Of a stretch of 64,000 nucleotides of DNA, positions 25,574 through 33,264 are shown piece by piece (the stretch's first letter is position 1; every line of letters begins with the position of its first letter). A program made the position numbers and the translations under genes. The DNA is taken from positions 372,001 to 436,000 of the forward strand of contig CAWDLK010000001.1 of assembly GCA_963803165.1 (NCBI GenBank). The letters run 5' to 3'. The notes beneath the pieces were generated by a model. That model was not told the DNA's origin, did no database searches, and saw only the letters and a list, made by a program, of their open reading frames with translations. The stretch comes from Changshengia sp963803165 (lineage in GTDB: Bacteria > Chloroflexota > Dormibacteria > Aeolococcales > Aeolococcaceae).

Positions 25574-26554
25574 GTGATCATCACCCGCACTCCGCTGCGC
25601 ATCTCGCTGGGCGGAGGCGGCACCGACCTCCCCTCGTACTACTCTCGCCGAGGGAGCCTGGTCATCTCGGCAGCCATCGACCGGTACATCTACGTCGGCC
25701 TCAACCGGACGTTCACCGACGATTACCTCATCAAGTACGCGGAGATGGAGCGGCGGAGCACGGTGGACGAGATCTCTCACCCCATCATCCGCGAGGCCCT
25801 CCGCGCCCACCCCATCGGCCCCGCCCTCGAGCTGGTGAGCCTCGCCGACATCCCCGCCGGCACCGGGCTGGGCTCGTCCGGGTCGTTCACGGTGGGGTTG
25901 CTCCGGGCCATTTACGCCTTTCAGCGCGAGCACGTGACCGCCCACCACCTCGCCGAGGAGGCCTGCGACATCGAGATCACCAAGCTCGGCCGGTCGGTCG
26001 GCAAGCAGGACCAGTACATCGCCGCCTACGGAGGCCTGCTCTGCCTCGACTTCGACGTCGAGGGCAGGGTGGCCGTATCGCCCCTCCAGATTCCCGCGAC
26101 GGCGCTCCATGACCTGGAGGAGCGGCTGCTCCTCTTCTTCACCGGATACTCGCGCAACGCCGAGGACCAGCTGCGTCAGCAGGACGACCGGAGCACGCAC
26201 GGCGAGGCTGCCATGCTGGCCAACCTCGACGCCGTCGCGGAGCTCGGCCGCCGTGTGCGCGACACCCTGGTGGAGGGCGACACCCACGGCTTCGCCCGGC
26301 TCCTGCACGAGCACTGGATGGGCAAGCGGCGGCGATCGTCGGGGATGAGCAGCGAGGCCATCGACCACTGGTACGAGGTGGGCATCGCCAACGGTGCTCT
26401 TGGCGGGAAGCTGGTCGGGGCTGGCGGCGGCGGCTTCCTCCTCTTCTACGCCGAGGACACCCAGTCGCTCCGGGCCGCGATGGAGCGTGAGGGGCTCGGC
26501 GAGGTGCATTTCAGCTTTGACCTCGACGGCTCCACCGTGATCGTGCGCGACTGA
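25574..26554 (+). CDS. hddA: GHMP kinase, D-glycero-D-manno-heptose 7-phosphate kinase-like
   Basis: 326 aa from a GTG at 25574, four bases after the upstream stop. The substrate-binding start TRTPLRISLGGGGTDLPSYY and the ATP-binding GHMP motif PAGTGLGSSGSFTVGLL near residue 100 are clear, and the C-terminal KLVGAGGGGFLLFY is motif 3. This set is typical of HddA, which makes heptose 1,7-bisphosphate with ATP, though fucose kinases are related. The downstream nucleotidyltransferase starts on the last base of its stop codon. Symbol given by family; activity not proven. Confidence 0.88.
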   Translation: MIITRTPLRISLGGGGTDLPSYYSRRGSLVISAAIDRYIYVGLNRTFTDDYLIKYAEMERRSTVDEISHPIIREALRAHPIGPALELVSLADIPAGTGLGSSGSFTVGLLRAIYAFQREHVTAHHLAEEACDIEITKLGRSVGKQDQYIAAYGGLLCLDFDVEGRVAVSPLQIPATALHDLEERLLLFFTGYSRNAEDQLRQQDDRSTHGEAAMLANLDAVAELGRRVRDTLVEGDTHGFARLLHEHWMGKRRRSSGMSSEAIDHWYEVGIANGALGGKLVGAGGGGFLLFYAEDTQSLRAAMEREGLGEVHFSFDLDGSTVIVRD

Positions 26555-27294
26555 TGCCCCTCCCGGTCGTCATCCTCGCCGGCGGGCTGGCGACCCGGAT
26601 GCGTCCGGCCACCGAGAGGGTGCCCAAGGCCCTCCTGCCGGTCAACGGCCGGCCCTTCGCGGACCTCCAGCTGGAGTGGCTGCGGGCGATCGGCGTGACC
26701 GACGTCGTGTACAGCATCGGCTACCTCGGCGACGACATCCGCCGGCACGTGGGGGATGGAGGCGCCCTCGGCGTCCGGGTCCGCTACGCCGCGGACGGCG
26801 AGAGGCCGCTGGGGACGGCCGGCGCCCTGCGGGCGGTCATCGACGCCGGCTTGGTCCCGGAGAGCTTCGGCGTCATCAACGGCGACTCCTACCTCTCCCT
26901 CGACCTCCCCGCCGTGGAGGCGGCCTACGCGAGGAGCGGCTGCCCGGCCCTGATGACGGTGATGCGCAACCGCGACCGGTGGGAGCCGAGCAACGCCGTC
27001 TTCCAGGACGGGCGGGTGGTCGCGTACGACAAGACCCGTCCCGCCCGGTGGCGCGCCCGGATGGAGTGGATCGACTACGGGTTCTCCATCCTCACCCGTG
27101 AGGCCGTGACCGATCGCGTGGCTCCCGGGCAGGTGGCCGACCTCGCCGACCTCATGCGTGACCTGAGCCTGGCCGGACAGCTCGCCGGGTACGAGGTGAG
27201 CGAGCGCTTCTACGAGATCGGCTCGCCCGAGGGGCTGGCCGACCTCGAGCGGCACCTGGCTGGCGGGCGCGGCACCTCCGCTGCCGCATGGTAG
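26554..27294 (+). CDS. hddC: Sugar-1-phosphate nucleotidyltransferase (HddC-like)
   Basis: 246 aa. The nucleotide-binding signature LAGGLATRMRPATERVPKALLPV is at the N-terminus, the metal-binding INGDSYLSLD near residue 110, and the PSNAVFQDG and WIDYGFSIL segments follow. It matches the short pyrophosphorylases that charge heptose 1-phosphate (HddC) or mannose/glucose 1-phosphate. With the kinase and isomerase genes upstream, a GDP- or ADP-heptose product is likely; the bisphosphatase step (HddB/GmhB) is not in this operon. It is the last gene of the operon. Confidence 0.87.
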   Translation: MPLPVVILAGGLATRMRPATERVPKALLPVNGRPFADLQLEWLRAIGVTDVVYSIGYLGDDIRRHVGDGGALGVRVRYAADGERPLGTAGALRAVIDAGLVPESFGVINGDSYLSLDLPAVEAAYARSGCPALMTVMRNRDRWEPSNAVFQDGRVVAYDKTRPARWRARMEWIDYGFSILTREAVTDRVAPGQVADLADLMRDLSLAGQLAGYEVSERFYEIGSPEGLADLERHLAGGRGTSAAAW

Positions 27295-27297
27295 TTT
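27292..27297 (+). promoter_or_regulatory. Putative -10 hexamer of the DUF347 gene, leaderless type
   Basis: TAGTTT ends seven bases before the ATG at 27305 and overlaps the stop region of hddC. No ribosome binding site precedes the ATG. Confidence 0.4.
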
Positions 27298-27304
27298 CCG
27301 GGGC

Positions 27305-28096
27305 ATGAGCCTCACCCGCTCGACCCTCAGGAAGGTTCCCCAGATCACCGCGCTCTTCTGGATCCTCAAGGTCCTCACCACCGCCATGGGCGAGGCCACC
27401 TCGGACTTCTCGGTGCGTCAGATCGACCCATACCTCGCGGTCGGTCTCGGGGCCGTGGCCTTTGTGCTCGCCATGATCCTGCAGCTCTCCGTGCCGCGCT
27501 ACATCGCCTGGGTGTACTGGCTGGCGGTGGTGATGGTGGCGGTCTTCGGGACCATGGTCGCGGATGCCCTGCACATCCAGCTCGGCATCCCCTACGCGGT
27601 GACCACGGTGGGCTTCGCCATCGCCCTGACCGTCGTCTTCGCGGTCTGGTACGCGACCGAGCGGACCCTCTCCATCCATCACATCACCACCATGCGCCGG
27701 GAGCTCTTCTACTGGGCCACGGTGTGCGCGACCTTTGCCCTGGGCACCGCCACCGGCGACCTCACCGCCTACACCCTCCACCTCGGCTTCCTCGCCTCCG
27801 GGATCCTCTTCGCGGTGGTGATCGCCGTCCCCGCTCTGGCCCATCGCTTCGCCCGGCTCGACGCGGTGGTCGCGTTCTGGTTCGCCTACATCGTCACCCG
27901 CCCGTTGGGAGCATCCTTCGCCGATTGGATGGGCGTCCCCCATGATCTCAGCGGTCTCAACTGGGGCCGGGGGACGGTCGCGGTGAGCCTGACGATCATC
28001 ATCGCCTGCCTCGTCGGGTACCTCACCGTGACCCGGATGGATGTCGAGGACGAGCGCGGCCGGCAGCGGGTCAGCCCGACGATGCTCGCGGGCTGA
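27305..28096 (+). CDS. DUF347/COG4705 family membrane protein
   Basis: 263 aa with about eight hydrophobic helices. The family repeat begins KVPQITALFWILKVLTTAMGEATSD and recurs as ELFYWATVCATFALGTATGDL in the second half, so the internal duplication of DUF347 is visible. These proteins are uncharacterised bacterial membrane proteins, often annotated as membrane-anchored. The ATG at 27305 follows a -10 hexamer directly. It appears to be transcribed separately from the heptose operon. No function can be given. Confidence 0.85.
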   Translation: MSLTRSTLRKVPQITALFWILKVLTTAMGEATSDFSVRQIDPYLAVGLGAVAFVLAMILQLSVPRYIAWVYWLAVVMVAVFGTMVADALHIQLGIPYAVTTVGFAIALTVVFAVWYATERTLSIHHITTMRRELFYWATVCATFALGTATGDLTAYTLHLGFLASGILFAVVIAVPALAHRFARLDAVVAFWFAYIVTRPLGASFADWMGVPHDLSGLNWGRGTVAVSLTIIIACLVGYLTVTRMDVEDERGRQRVSPTMLAG

Positions 28097-28159
28097 CCCT
28101 CCCCGCATCCCTCTCCGGCGCGTGGGTGTCGCGGCCCAGCCGGGCGGGCCCTCAACCGC

Positions 28160-28567
28160 TCAGCCCGGAGGCGGGGCCCAGGTCCGGACCGCAAGCCCGG
28201 AGACGCGGGCGAAGTGCCGCGTGTTGCCGGTCACCAGCGTCGCATCGTGGACGAGGACGGTGGCCGCGATGCGCAGGTCGGGGTCGTCGAGCCGCTCTCC
28301 GGCCGCCTCCAGCCGGCTGCGCACCTCCCCGTACCACTCCGCCGCCGCCGCGTCGAAGGGGAGGATGGTGAATCCCGCCAGCAGCCGGAGCGCACGCGCG
28401 TAGAGGTCGGGGCGGTGGACCCGATGGGCCCCGTAGGCCAGCTCGCCCAGGGTGACGGCCGTGGTGGCCTGCTCATCCGCGGCGAGCTCTCCGATCAGGC
28501 CGACCAGCGCGGCGTCGGGACGTGGGCGCATCAGGCCACTGATGGCATCGGTGTCGAGGACGATCAC
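28160..28567 (-). CDS. vapC: VapC-type PIN-domain toxin
   Basis: 135 aa. The PIN-domain acids are visible: MIVLDTDAIS (first Asp), GELAYGAH (Glu, near residue 42), DDPDLRIAATVLVHDATLVTGNTRHFARV (Asp cluster, near residue 95 onward). VapC toxins are Mg-dependent RNases that cleave tRNA or rRNA. The start overlaps the stop of the upstream antitoxin gene by four bases, the usual order and spacing. The chain is complete, and all expected acids are present, so it is probably active. Confidence 0.92.
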   Translation of the reverse strand: MIVLDTDAISGLMRPRPDAALVGLIGELAADEQATTAVTLGELAYGAHRVHRPDLYARALRLLAGFTILPFDAAAAEWYGEVRSRLEAAGERLDDPDLRIAATVLVHDATLVTGNTRHFARVSGLAVRTWAPPPG

Positions 28568-28851
28568 GATCCGAGCCGGGGAGCGGGGCGTGACGCCTGA
28601 TCGCGCCGGCTTTCCACTGCCTGCTCGAGCGCATCGGCGTACTCCGGCGCGTCGGCGAACTCGCCGATCAGAGCCAGCACCCCGCCTCTCGACGAGGGCT
28701 CCGGGACCAGCTCGTCGAGCGGCACCAGGGCCGCCATCGGTGTGCCGTTGCGCTCGACGATGAAGCGCCTCCCCCCGTGGCGGACCTCGCCGAGCACGTC
28801 CGCGAAGCGGCGTTTGGCCTCCGCCACGCTGATGCGCTCCGTTAAAGACAT
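28564..28851 (-). CDS. Phd/YefM-type antitoxin of the VapC pair
   Basis: 95 aa from the ATG at 28851; a start at 28875 would include the operator palindromes and is less likely. SVAEAKRRFADVLGEVRHGGRRFIVERNGTPMAALVPLDEL is the classical Phd/YefM DNA-binding fold, and the C-terminal 45 residues would wrap around the toxin. The start codon lies inside a palindrome, so the protein probably represses its own promoter with VapC as co-repressor. Confidence 0.88.
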   Translation of the reverse strand: MSLTERISVAEAKRRFADVLGEVRHGGRRFIVERNGTPMAALVPLDELVPEPSSRGGVLALIGEFADAPEYADALEQAVESRRDQASRPAPRLGS

Positions 28852-28871
28852 GATGACATCATGACATGATG
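28849..28871. promoter_or_regulatory. Overlapping palindromes at the antitoxin start (operator)
   Basis: CATGATGACATCATG (28849-28863) is a perfect 7-1-7 palindrome, and CATCATGACATGATG (28857-28871) is a second one shifted by eight bases. The first contains the antitoxin start codon. This suits autorepression by a toxin-antitoxin complex. Confidence 0.65.
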
Positions 28872-28886
28872 GCACTCACCCGCGCG

Positions 28887-29234
28887 TCAGGCTCCGGCGA
28901 TGCGGAGGAGGTTCGCCAGTGGCGCGACCAGGCTCGCCGCGGCGAAGAGCGCGATCACGGTCAGCCGGAGCCGCCAGCGCAGGCGGAGGGTGAGCAGGGC
29001 GGTCACCACGATCCCGGTCAGGAGGAGCTTGACCCCCAGGGCGGCGAGCGGGTGGCTGTCGAGGACGCCCCCCAGCAGCGGGTTCTCCTCCTGGAATCGG
29101 TGCGAGGAGAGGGCGACGTAGGTGGTGAGGCCGTCGAGCAGCTGGGCGGCGCAGAAGAGCCCGACCACGACGCGCACATCGCGCCAGCCGAGGACCTCCC
29201 GGATGCGTGCCGCCGCCCGACGCGCGCCTGCCAC
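28887..29234 (-). CDS. Small membrane protein, DUF5658-like
   Basis: 115 aa with three hydrophobic segments (about residues 22-40, 62-80, 88-108). The first helix ends in LLDGLTTYVALSSHRFQEENPLLG, which is the signature of DUF5658-type proteins. The likely start is a GTG at 29234 with GGAAGG abutting it; the start is uncertain. No function is known for this family. It lies upstream of the toxin-antitoxin pair on the same strand, 12 bases before its operator region. Confidence 0.7.
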   Translation of the reverse strand: MAGARRAAARIREVLGWRDVRVVVGLFCAAQLLDGLTTYVALSSHRFQEENPLLGGVLDSHPLAALGVKLLLTGIVVTALLTLRLRWRLRLTVIALFAAASLVAPLANLLRIAGA

Positions 29235-29349
29235 CCTTCCGGCCCTCCCCGACCCGACGGCTCCCTTCTATCCCCCGTACCGCTCAGTTTGGCTCATACG
29301 CCCTGAAATCAGCAAGCGCTGCGCACGGCGTGAGGGGGGCGGGGCCGGA

Positions 29350-29685
29350 TCAGACCGCGGGGGTGAGGACGGCCTCGAGCCGCGCCTTGAGCGCCGGCTT
29401 GGGCTGGTACCCGACGATGCGGTCGGCGGCCTTGCCGCCCCGGAAGATCATCAGGGTGGGGATGCTCATGATCCCGAACATGCCCGGGGTGACCGGGTTG
29501 GCATCGACGTCCACCTTGCCGACCTTGACCCTGCCCTCGTACTCCGCAGTGAGGTCCTCGACGATGGGCGCGATCATCTTGCAGGGGCTGCACCAGGAGG
29601 CCCAGAAGTCGATCAGCACGGGGACCTCGAACTCGAGGACCTCCTTGCTGAAGTTGGCGTCGGTGATCGTGATCGGGTGCGCCAT
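29350..29685 (-). CDS. trxA: Thioredoxin
   Basis: 111 aa. DANFSKEVLEFEVPVLIDFWASWCSPCKMIAPIVEDL is the thioredoxin active-site region; the site reads WCSPC rather than WCGPC. The cis-proline loop IMSIPTLMIF and the later Gly are present. It reduces protein disulfides in the cytoplasm. AGGAGG lies six bases before the ATG, one of the best ribosome binding sites in the window. The Gly-to-Ser change in the active site may shift redox potential slightly; otherwise canonical. Confidence 0.94.
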   Translation of the reverse strand: MAHPITITDANFSKEVLEFEVPVLIDFWASWCSPCKMIAPIVEDLTAEYEGRVKVGKVDVDANPVTPGMFGIMSIPTLMIFRGGKAADRIVGYQPKPALKARLEAVLTPAV

Positions 29686-29760
29686 CCTGGCCTCCTGGTT
29701 GTGACGGAGCCCTCTCCGTCCACGTGAACGATGCTAGCGCCGCCGTCCCGAGCGGCGGCC

Positions 29761-30096
29761 TCAGCTCCCTGTCGAGCTCTCCGGGGCGGACGCTGCGCTC
29801 CCCGAGGAGGGGGTCTCCGTGGAGCCGGTGGTGGCGCCGCCGGTCGAGGTCTTGTCCCCGCCGGTGGCCGCCTTGCCCGCGCCGGACGGCCCATTCCCGT
29901 TGACCGAGGCGCTCGCCGACCGGCGCGAGTCCGTCTTGTAGAAGCCGCTCCCCTTGAAGACGATCCCGGTCGGAAAGAAGAGGCGCCGTCCCGCCGTCCC
30001 GCACCGGGGGCAGTCGGCCTCGGCGTCGTCGGTCATGCGCTGGAAGACCTCGAACTCGGTCTGGCAGTGGGGGCAGTGGTATCCGTACGTCGGCAC
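29761..30096 (-). CDS. FmdB-family zinc ribbon protein
   Basis: 111 aa from a GTG at 30096. MPTYGYHCPHCQTEFEVFQ with a second pair CPRCGTAGRRLFF forms the FmdB/regulatory zinc ribbon, followed by the FKGSGFYKTD motif usual for the family. From about residue 62 the chain is a low-complexity Ser/Gly/Thr-rich tail. Such proteins are common but poorly characterised; a nucleic-acid or regulatory role is only proposed by name. Confidence 0.88.
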   Translation of the reverse strand: MPTYGYHCPHCQTEFEVFQRMTDDAEADCPRCGTAGRRLFFPTGIVFKGSGFYKTDSRRSASASVNGNGPSGAGKAATGGDKTSTGGATTGSTETPSSGSAASAPESSTGS

Positions 30097-30164
30097 AGGG
30101 GACTCTCTCGACTCGAACCGATCAGCTCATACCCGGTCAGGAGACGGCCCAAACTCGGGACGCG

Positions 30165-30419
30165 TCAATTCTCCCAGGGAGGGGGCAGGGCGCGCAGCCG
30201 GGCGCCGTCCAGCCGGCGGGAGGGGAGCTCGCCGGCCGCGATCCGGCGGGCCATCTCGGTCGCCGGGACGTCGACCTGGGCCCGGCGCCGCTCCTCGCGG
30301 AGCAGCCGGCGCAGGGCGATCGCCACGATCTCGCTCCGGGAGAGCGGCGAGACCTGGGTGTGCTGGTTGAGCGCCTCGATCAGGTCGTCGTCCAGGTAGA
30401 AGTTGACACGTCTCCCCAT
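30165..30419 (-). CDS. Ribbon-helix-helix (CopG-like) DNA-binding protein
   Basis: 84 aa from the ATG at 30419. RRVNFYLDDDLIEALNQHTQVSPLSRSEIVAIALRRLL is a ribbon-helix-helix fold; the rest is basic. The start is supported by TACCAT six bases upstream; a longer frame to 30464 runs into the HAD gene. It may be an antitoxin without a visible toxin partner, or a stand-alone regulator. No toxin gene is adjacent. Confidence 0.8.
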   Translation of the reverse strand: MGRRVNFYLDDDLIEALNQHTQVSPLSRSEIVAIALRRLLREERRRAQVDVPATEMARRIAAGELPSRRLDGARLRALPPPWEN

Positions 30420-30425
30420 GGCGGC

Positions 30426-30431
30426 ATGGTA
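30426..30431 (-). promoter_or_regulatory. Putative -10 hexamer of the RHH gene
   Basis: TACCAT on the minus strand, six bases before the ATG at 30419; it lies just before the end of the upstream HAD gene (stop at 30437). Confidence 0.4.
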
Positions 30432-30436
30432 GCGCC

Positions 30437-31144
30437 TCATCCGCCTCCGGCCCGGCCGCCCCATCCCAGGGAGCGCAGCAGCGGCTCGTCGACCTCGGCG
30501 AGGGAGCCCAGGACCAGGGTGGCCTCACCGAAGCTGGGATGGGCCGCCAGCGCCGGGTCGGGGACCGCGATGCAGCGCATCCCGGCGGCCCGGGCGGCCA
30601 GCACCCCGTTGGGGGAGTCCTCGATCGCCAGGCAGGCGCCGGGGCTCACCCCCAGGCGGCGCGCGGCGGTCACGTAGACGTCGCCGGACGGCTTGCCGTG
30701 GACCTCGTCGTCGGCTGAGCAGCGGACCGCGATCCACCCCAGCCGGAGCCGGTCGCAGACGGCGTCGATCAGCCGGTGGGAGGAGGACGACGCGATCGCG
30801 ACCCGGAGCCCCAGGCGGCGGAGCAGGTCGGTGGTGGCGACCACCCCCCGCATCGGCTCGCCCCGGGCGCGGACGTGAGCCACCATCCGGTCCATGATCC
30901 GGCCCGCGATCTCCTCGTCGCCGCGGTCGCCGGTCGCCGCGGCCGGCCAGGGCCGGTGATGGCGCCAGTGCGCCACCACCTCGACGACGCGGCGTCCCAT
31001 GGTGCTGATCATGTCCGCCTCGCTGAGGTGGAGCCCCAACTCGCCGAAGACCTCGGCCTGGGCCGTCCGCCACACCGGCTCGGTGTCGATGAGCAGCCCG
31101 TCCATGTCGAGGACGACCGCGTGGATCGGGGGGGCGACGGTCAT
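30437..31144 (-). CDS. HAD-superfamily phosphatase/phosphomutase (beta-PGM-like)
   Basis: 235 aa from the ATG at 31144 (another at 31162). Motif I is VVLDMDGLLIDTEP, motif II is the ASSSS Ser near residue 120, motif III is the HGKPSGD Lys, and motif IV is LAIEDSPNGVLAA, all as in the beta-phosphoglucomutase/CbbY subfamily with a helical cap. These enzymes dephosphorylate or isomerise small sugar phosphates. It could in principle supply the missing heptose bisphosphatase step, but it is not of the GmhB type and lies outside that operon. Confidence 0.87.
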   Translation of the reverse strand: MTVAPPIHAVVLDMDGLLIDTEPVWRTAQAEVFGELGLHLSEADMISTMGRRVVEVVAHWRHHRPWPAAATGDRGDEEIAGRIMDRMVAHVRARGEPMRGVVATTDLLRRLGLRVAIASSSSHRLIDAVCDRLRLGWIAVRCSADDEVHGKPSGDVYVTAARRLGVSPGACLAIEDSPNGVLAARAAGMRCIAVPDPALAAHPSFGEATLVLGSLAEVDEPLLRSLGWGGRAGGG

Positions 31145-31221
31145 GGCCCCGGACTCTGCCATCCCGGTGGCGTGGACGGGGTCGGCGGGTGCCGCGGCCC
31201 TCCGGGCGCGGCGGAGACGGG

Positions 31222-32058
31222 TCAGTCGGCGGTCCGGCGCCGGAAGAGGTAGACGGCGAGGGGCACGCTGATCAGCAGCAGTGCCGCCGACCAGAGCAGC
31301 GCCGCCGCCACCGGGTGCTGCATCGGCCAGTCCTGGAGCAGCGCCGACGGGTTGGGGTTGCCGAAGAGCTGGCGGCAGGCGGAGGCCAGCGCGCTCACCG
31401 GGTTCCAGTCGGCGATCAGTCGCAGCCAGGCCGGCATCCCCTGGGTCGGCACCATGGCGTTGGAGACGAACGCCAACGGGAAGAGGACCAGGAAGCCGAC
31501 CGACATCGCCGCCTCCACGTTGCGGACGGCCAACCCGACGCAGCCGAAGACCCAGGTGATGGCGTAGGTGAAGAAGAGCGCGATGCCGAAGCCGGCGAGC
31601 ACCGAGAGCATCCCGTCCTCCGGCCGCCAGCCCACGATGAGCCCGGCGACGCCGACGATGGTGGCGCACACCACCGCGGTCAGCAGGTCGGTGATCGAGC
31701 GGGCGATGAGGATCGACGAGCGCCACATCGGCAGGGTGCGGAAGCGGTCGATGAGCCCGGTGCTGAGGTCGGTGCTCAGCCCCACGGCGGTGCCGTTGCT
31801 CGACATCACCAGGTTCATGACCAGCAGCCCCGCCAGCGCGAAGGCGGTGTAGGTGCCGCCGGGGATGGGGATCCCGGAGCCGAAGATGAAGATGAACAGC
31901 ATGGTGAAGAGGATCGGCTGGATGGTCACGTCAGAGAGCTGCATCGGCTCGCGGGCGATGTGGATGAGGTTGCGCCGGACCAGGACGCGGATCTCGTGGA
32001 GGCTCCGTCCCAGCCGTCCCGGCTCCGCGTGATCGATGGCGATGGCGAGTGTGCTCAT
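31222..32058 (-). CDS. ABC-2 type transporter permease (DrrB-like)
   Basis: 278 aa with six hydrophobic helices. VRRNLIHIAREPMQLSDVTIQPILFTMLF at the N-terminus and the SNAMVPTQGMPAWLRLIADWNPVSAL segment near the C-terminus are typical of ABC-2 permeases of daunorubicin-resistance type. It would form the membrane channel for the adjacent ATPase. Its start overlaps the ATPase stop by four bases. Exported substrate unknown. Confidence 0.9.
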   Translation of the reverse strand: MSTLAIAIDHAEPGRLGRSLHEIRVLVRRNLIHIAREPMQLSDVTIQPILFTMLFIFIFGSGIPIPGGTYTAFALAGLLVMNLVMSSNGTAVGLSTDLSTGLIDRFRTLPMWRSSILIARSITDLLTAVVCATIVGVAGLIVGWRPEDGMLSVLAGFGIALFFTYAITWVFGCVGLAVRNVEAAMSVGFLVLFPLAFVSNAMVPTQGMPAWLRLIADWNPVSALASACRQLFGNPNPSALLQDWPMQHPVAAALLWSAALLLISVPLAVYLFRRRTAD

Positions 32059-33032
32059 GCTGTGGCCTCCTCGTCGTCGTCCGCAACCTCCTCGGCCGTC
32101 TCCCGCCCGGTCAGGGCAAAGAAGACGTCGTCGAGGGAGGGCTGGTGCACCTGCACGTCGTCCACCAGGATCCCGGCGCGGTCGAGGGCGCGGACCGCCG
32201 CGGTGGCGAGGCCGTCCTGGTTGCGCACCGGGGCGCGCAGGCGCCGGCCGTCGTGGCTGAGGTGGGCCTCGCCGTCGAGGAGCGGCTGCAGCGCGACCAC
32301 GGCCTCGGGTCGCGGTGTGGTGAGGGTCACCTCGAGGCGGGCCGCCCCGGTCTCCGCCTTGAGCTGCTGCGCCGTCCCGCTGGCGATCACCCGCCCGTGG
32401 TCAAAGACGGCGATGCTGTCGGCGAGCTGGTCCGCCTCGTCGAGGTACTGGGTGGTGAGCAGGATGGTGCAGCCGCGGCCGACCATCTCCCGGATCACCT
32501 CCCAGACCGCCAGGCGGCTGGCCGGGTCCAGCCCGGTGGTCGGCTCGTCGAGGAAGAGGACCGGTGGCGCCACGATCAGGCTGGCGGCGAGGTCGAGACG
32601 CCGGCGCATGCCCCCGGAGTACCCCCGGGTCAGGCGGTCCGCCGCCTCGCTCAGCTCCATCCGCTCCAGCAGGTCGGCCGCGCGGCTGCGCGCGTCGGGG
32701 CGCCGCAGACCGCTCAGCTCGCCGATCATCACCAGGTTCTGCCTCCCGGTGAGCAGCTCGTCGAGGGTCGTCGCCTGGGCGGCCACCCCGATCCGCTGAC
32801 GCACCTGGGCGGGGTGGGCGGCGACCTCGAAACCGGCCACCCACGCCCGGCCCGCGTCGGGGTGGCTGAGGGTGGTCAGGATGCGGATGGCGGTGGTCTT
32901 GCCGGCGCCGTTGGGCCCCAGGACCCCGAGGATCGCCCCGGCGGGCACCGAGAGGTCGACGCCGGCCAGGGCCACGGTGCTGCCGTAGTGCTTGACCAGC
33001 CCCTCCGCCTCGATCATGGCGTGGCCGGGCAT
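32055..33032 (-). CDS. ABC transporter ATP-binding protein (DrrA-like)
   Basis: 325 aa. Walker A GPNGAGKTTAIRIL near residue 42, Q-loop region VAAQATTLDELLTGRQNL, signature YSGGMRRRLDLAASL near residue 142, Walker B VLFLDEPTTGLDP, and the H-loop in ILLTTQYLDEADQLADSIAVFDHG. The C-terminal 100 residues are the DUF4162 domain of drug exporters. GGGGAGG lies six bases before the ATG. It powers export with the permease encoded by the overlapping downstream gene, and is divergent from a TetR regulator. Confidence 0.93.
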   Translation of the reverse strand: MPGHAMIEAEGLVKHYGSTVALAGVDLSVPAGAILGVLGPNGAGKTTAIRILTTLSHPDAGRAWVAGFEVAAHPAQVRQRIGVAAQATTLDELLTGRQNLVMIGELSGLRRPDARSRAADLLERMELSEAADRLTRGYSGGMRRRLDLAASLIVAPPVLFLDEPTTGLDPASRLAVWEVIREMVGRGCTILLTTQYLDEADQLADSIAVFDHGRVIASGTAQQLKAETGAARLEVTLTTPRPEAVVALQPLLDGEAHLSHDGRRLRAPVRNQDGLATAAVRALDRAGILVDDVQVHQPSLDDVFFALTGRETAEEVADDDEEATA

Positions 33033-33111
33033 CTCACGCCTCCCCGAGCGGGCGAAGCCCGGCTCGCGCTCTGCGGTTGTTGGACGTTGTCATGGGGGGT
33101 ACCTCGGTGGG

Positions 33112-33138
33112 GTTGACGATACGTCAACGATATATCGT
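33112..33138. promoter_or_regulatory. Palindromes in the ABC/TetR intergenic region
   Basis: GTTGACGATACGTCAAC (33112-33128) is a perfect 7-3-7 palindrome and is followed by ACGATATATCGT (33127-33138). They lie about 80-105 bases upstream of the ABC ATPase start and overlap TTGAC -35-like sequence. Confidence 0.5.
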
Positions 33139-33211
33139 GATAGATCCAGATGGCAAGCCATCCCGTCTGCCGGGGGCTTCGGGTGGTTCGGGACGCGCCC
33201 CGAGCGCTACA

Positions 33212-33259
33212 CTTACTGACCGTATGGTAAGTGATGTGCTTACCGGCCGTCAAGTAAAG
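33212..33259. promoter_or_regulatory. Two tandem TetR-type operators
   Basis: CTTACTGACCGTATGGTAAG (33212-33231) and a related copy at 33239-33259 (CTTACCGGCCGT...AGTAAAG) have the inverted CTTAC/GTAAG arms usual for TetR sites. They sit 6-54 bases before the TetR start codon, so the regulator probably controls itself and perhaps the divergent ABC genes. Confidence 0.65.
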
Positions 33260-33264
33260 GAATC

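Noticed and set aside
30165..30419. RHH protein as antitoxin of a toxin-antitoxin pair
   Set aside because: No small toxin gene is adjacent; the neighbours are a HAD phosphatase and an FmdB-type zinc ribbon gene.
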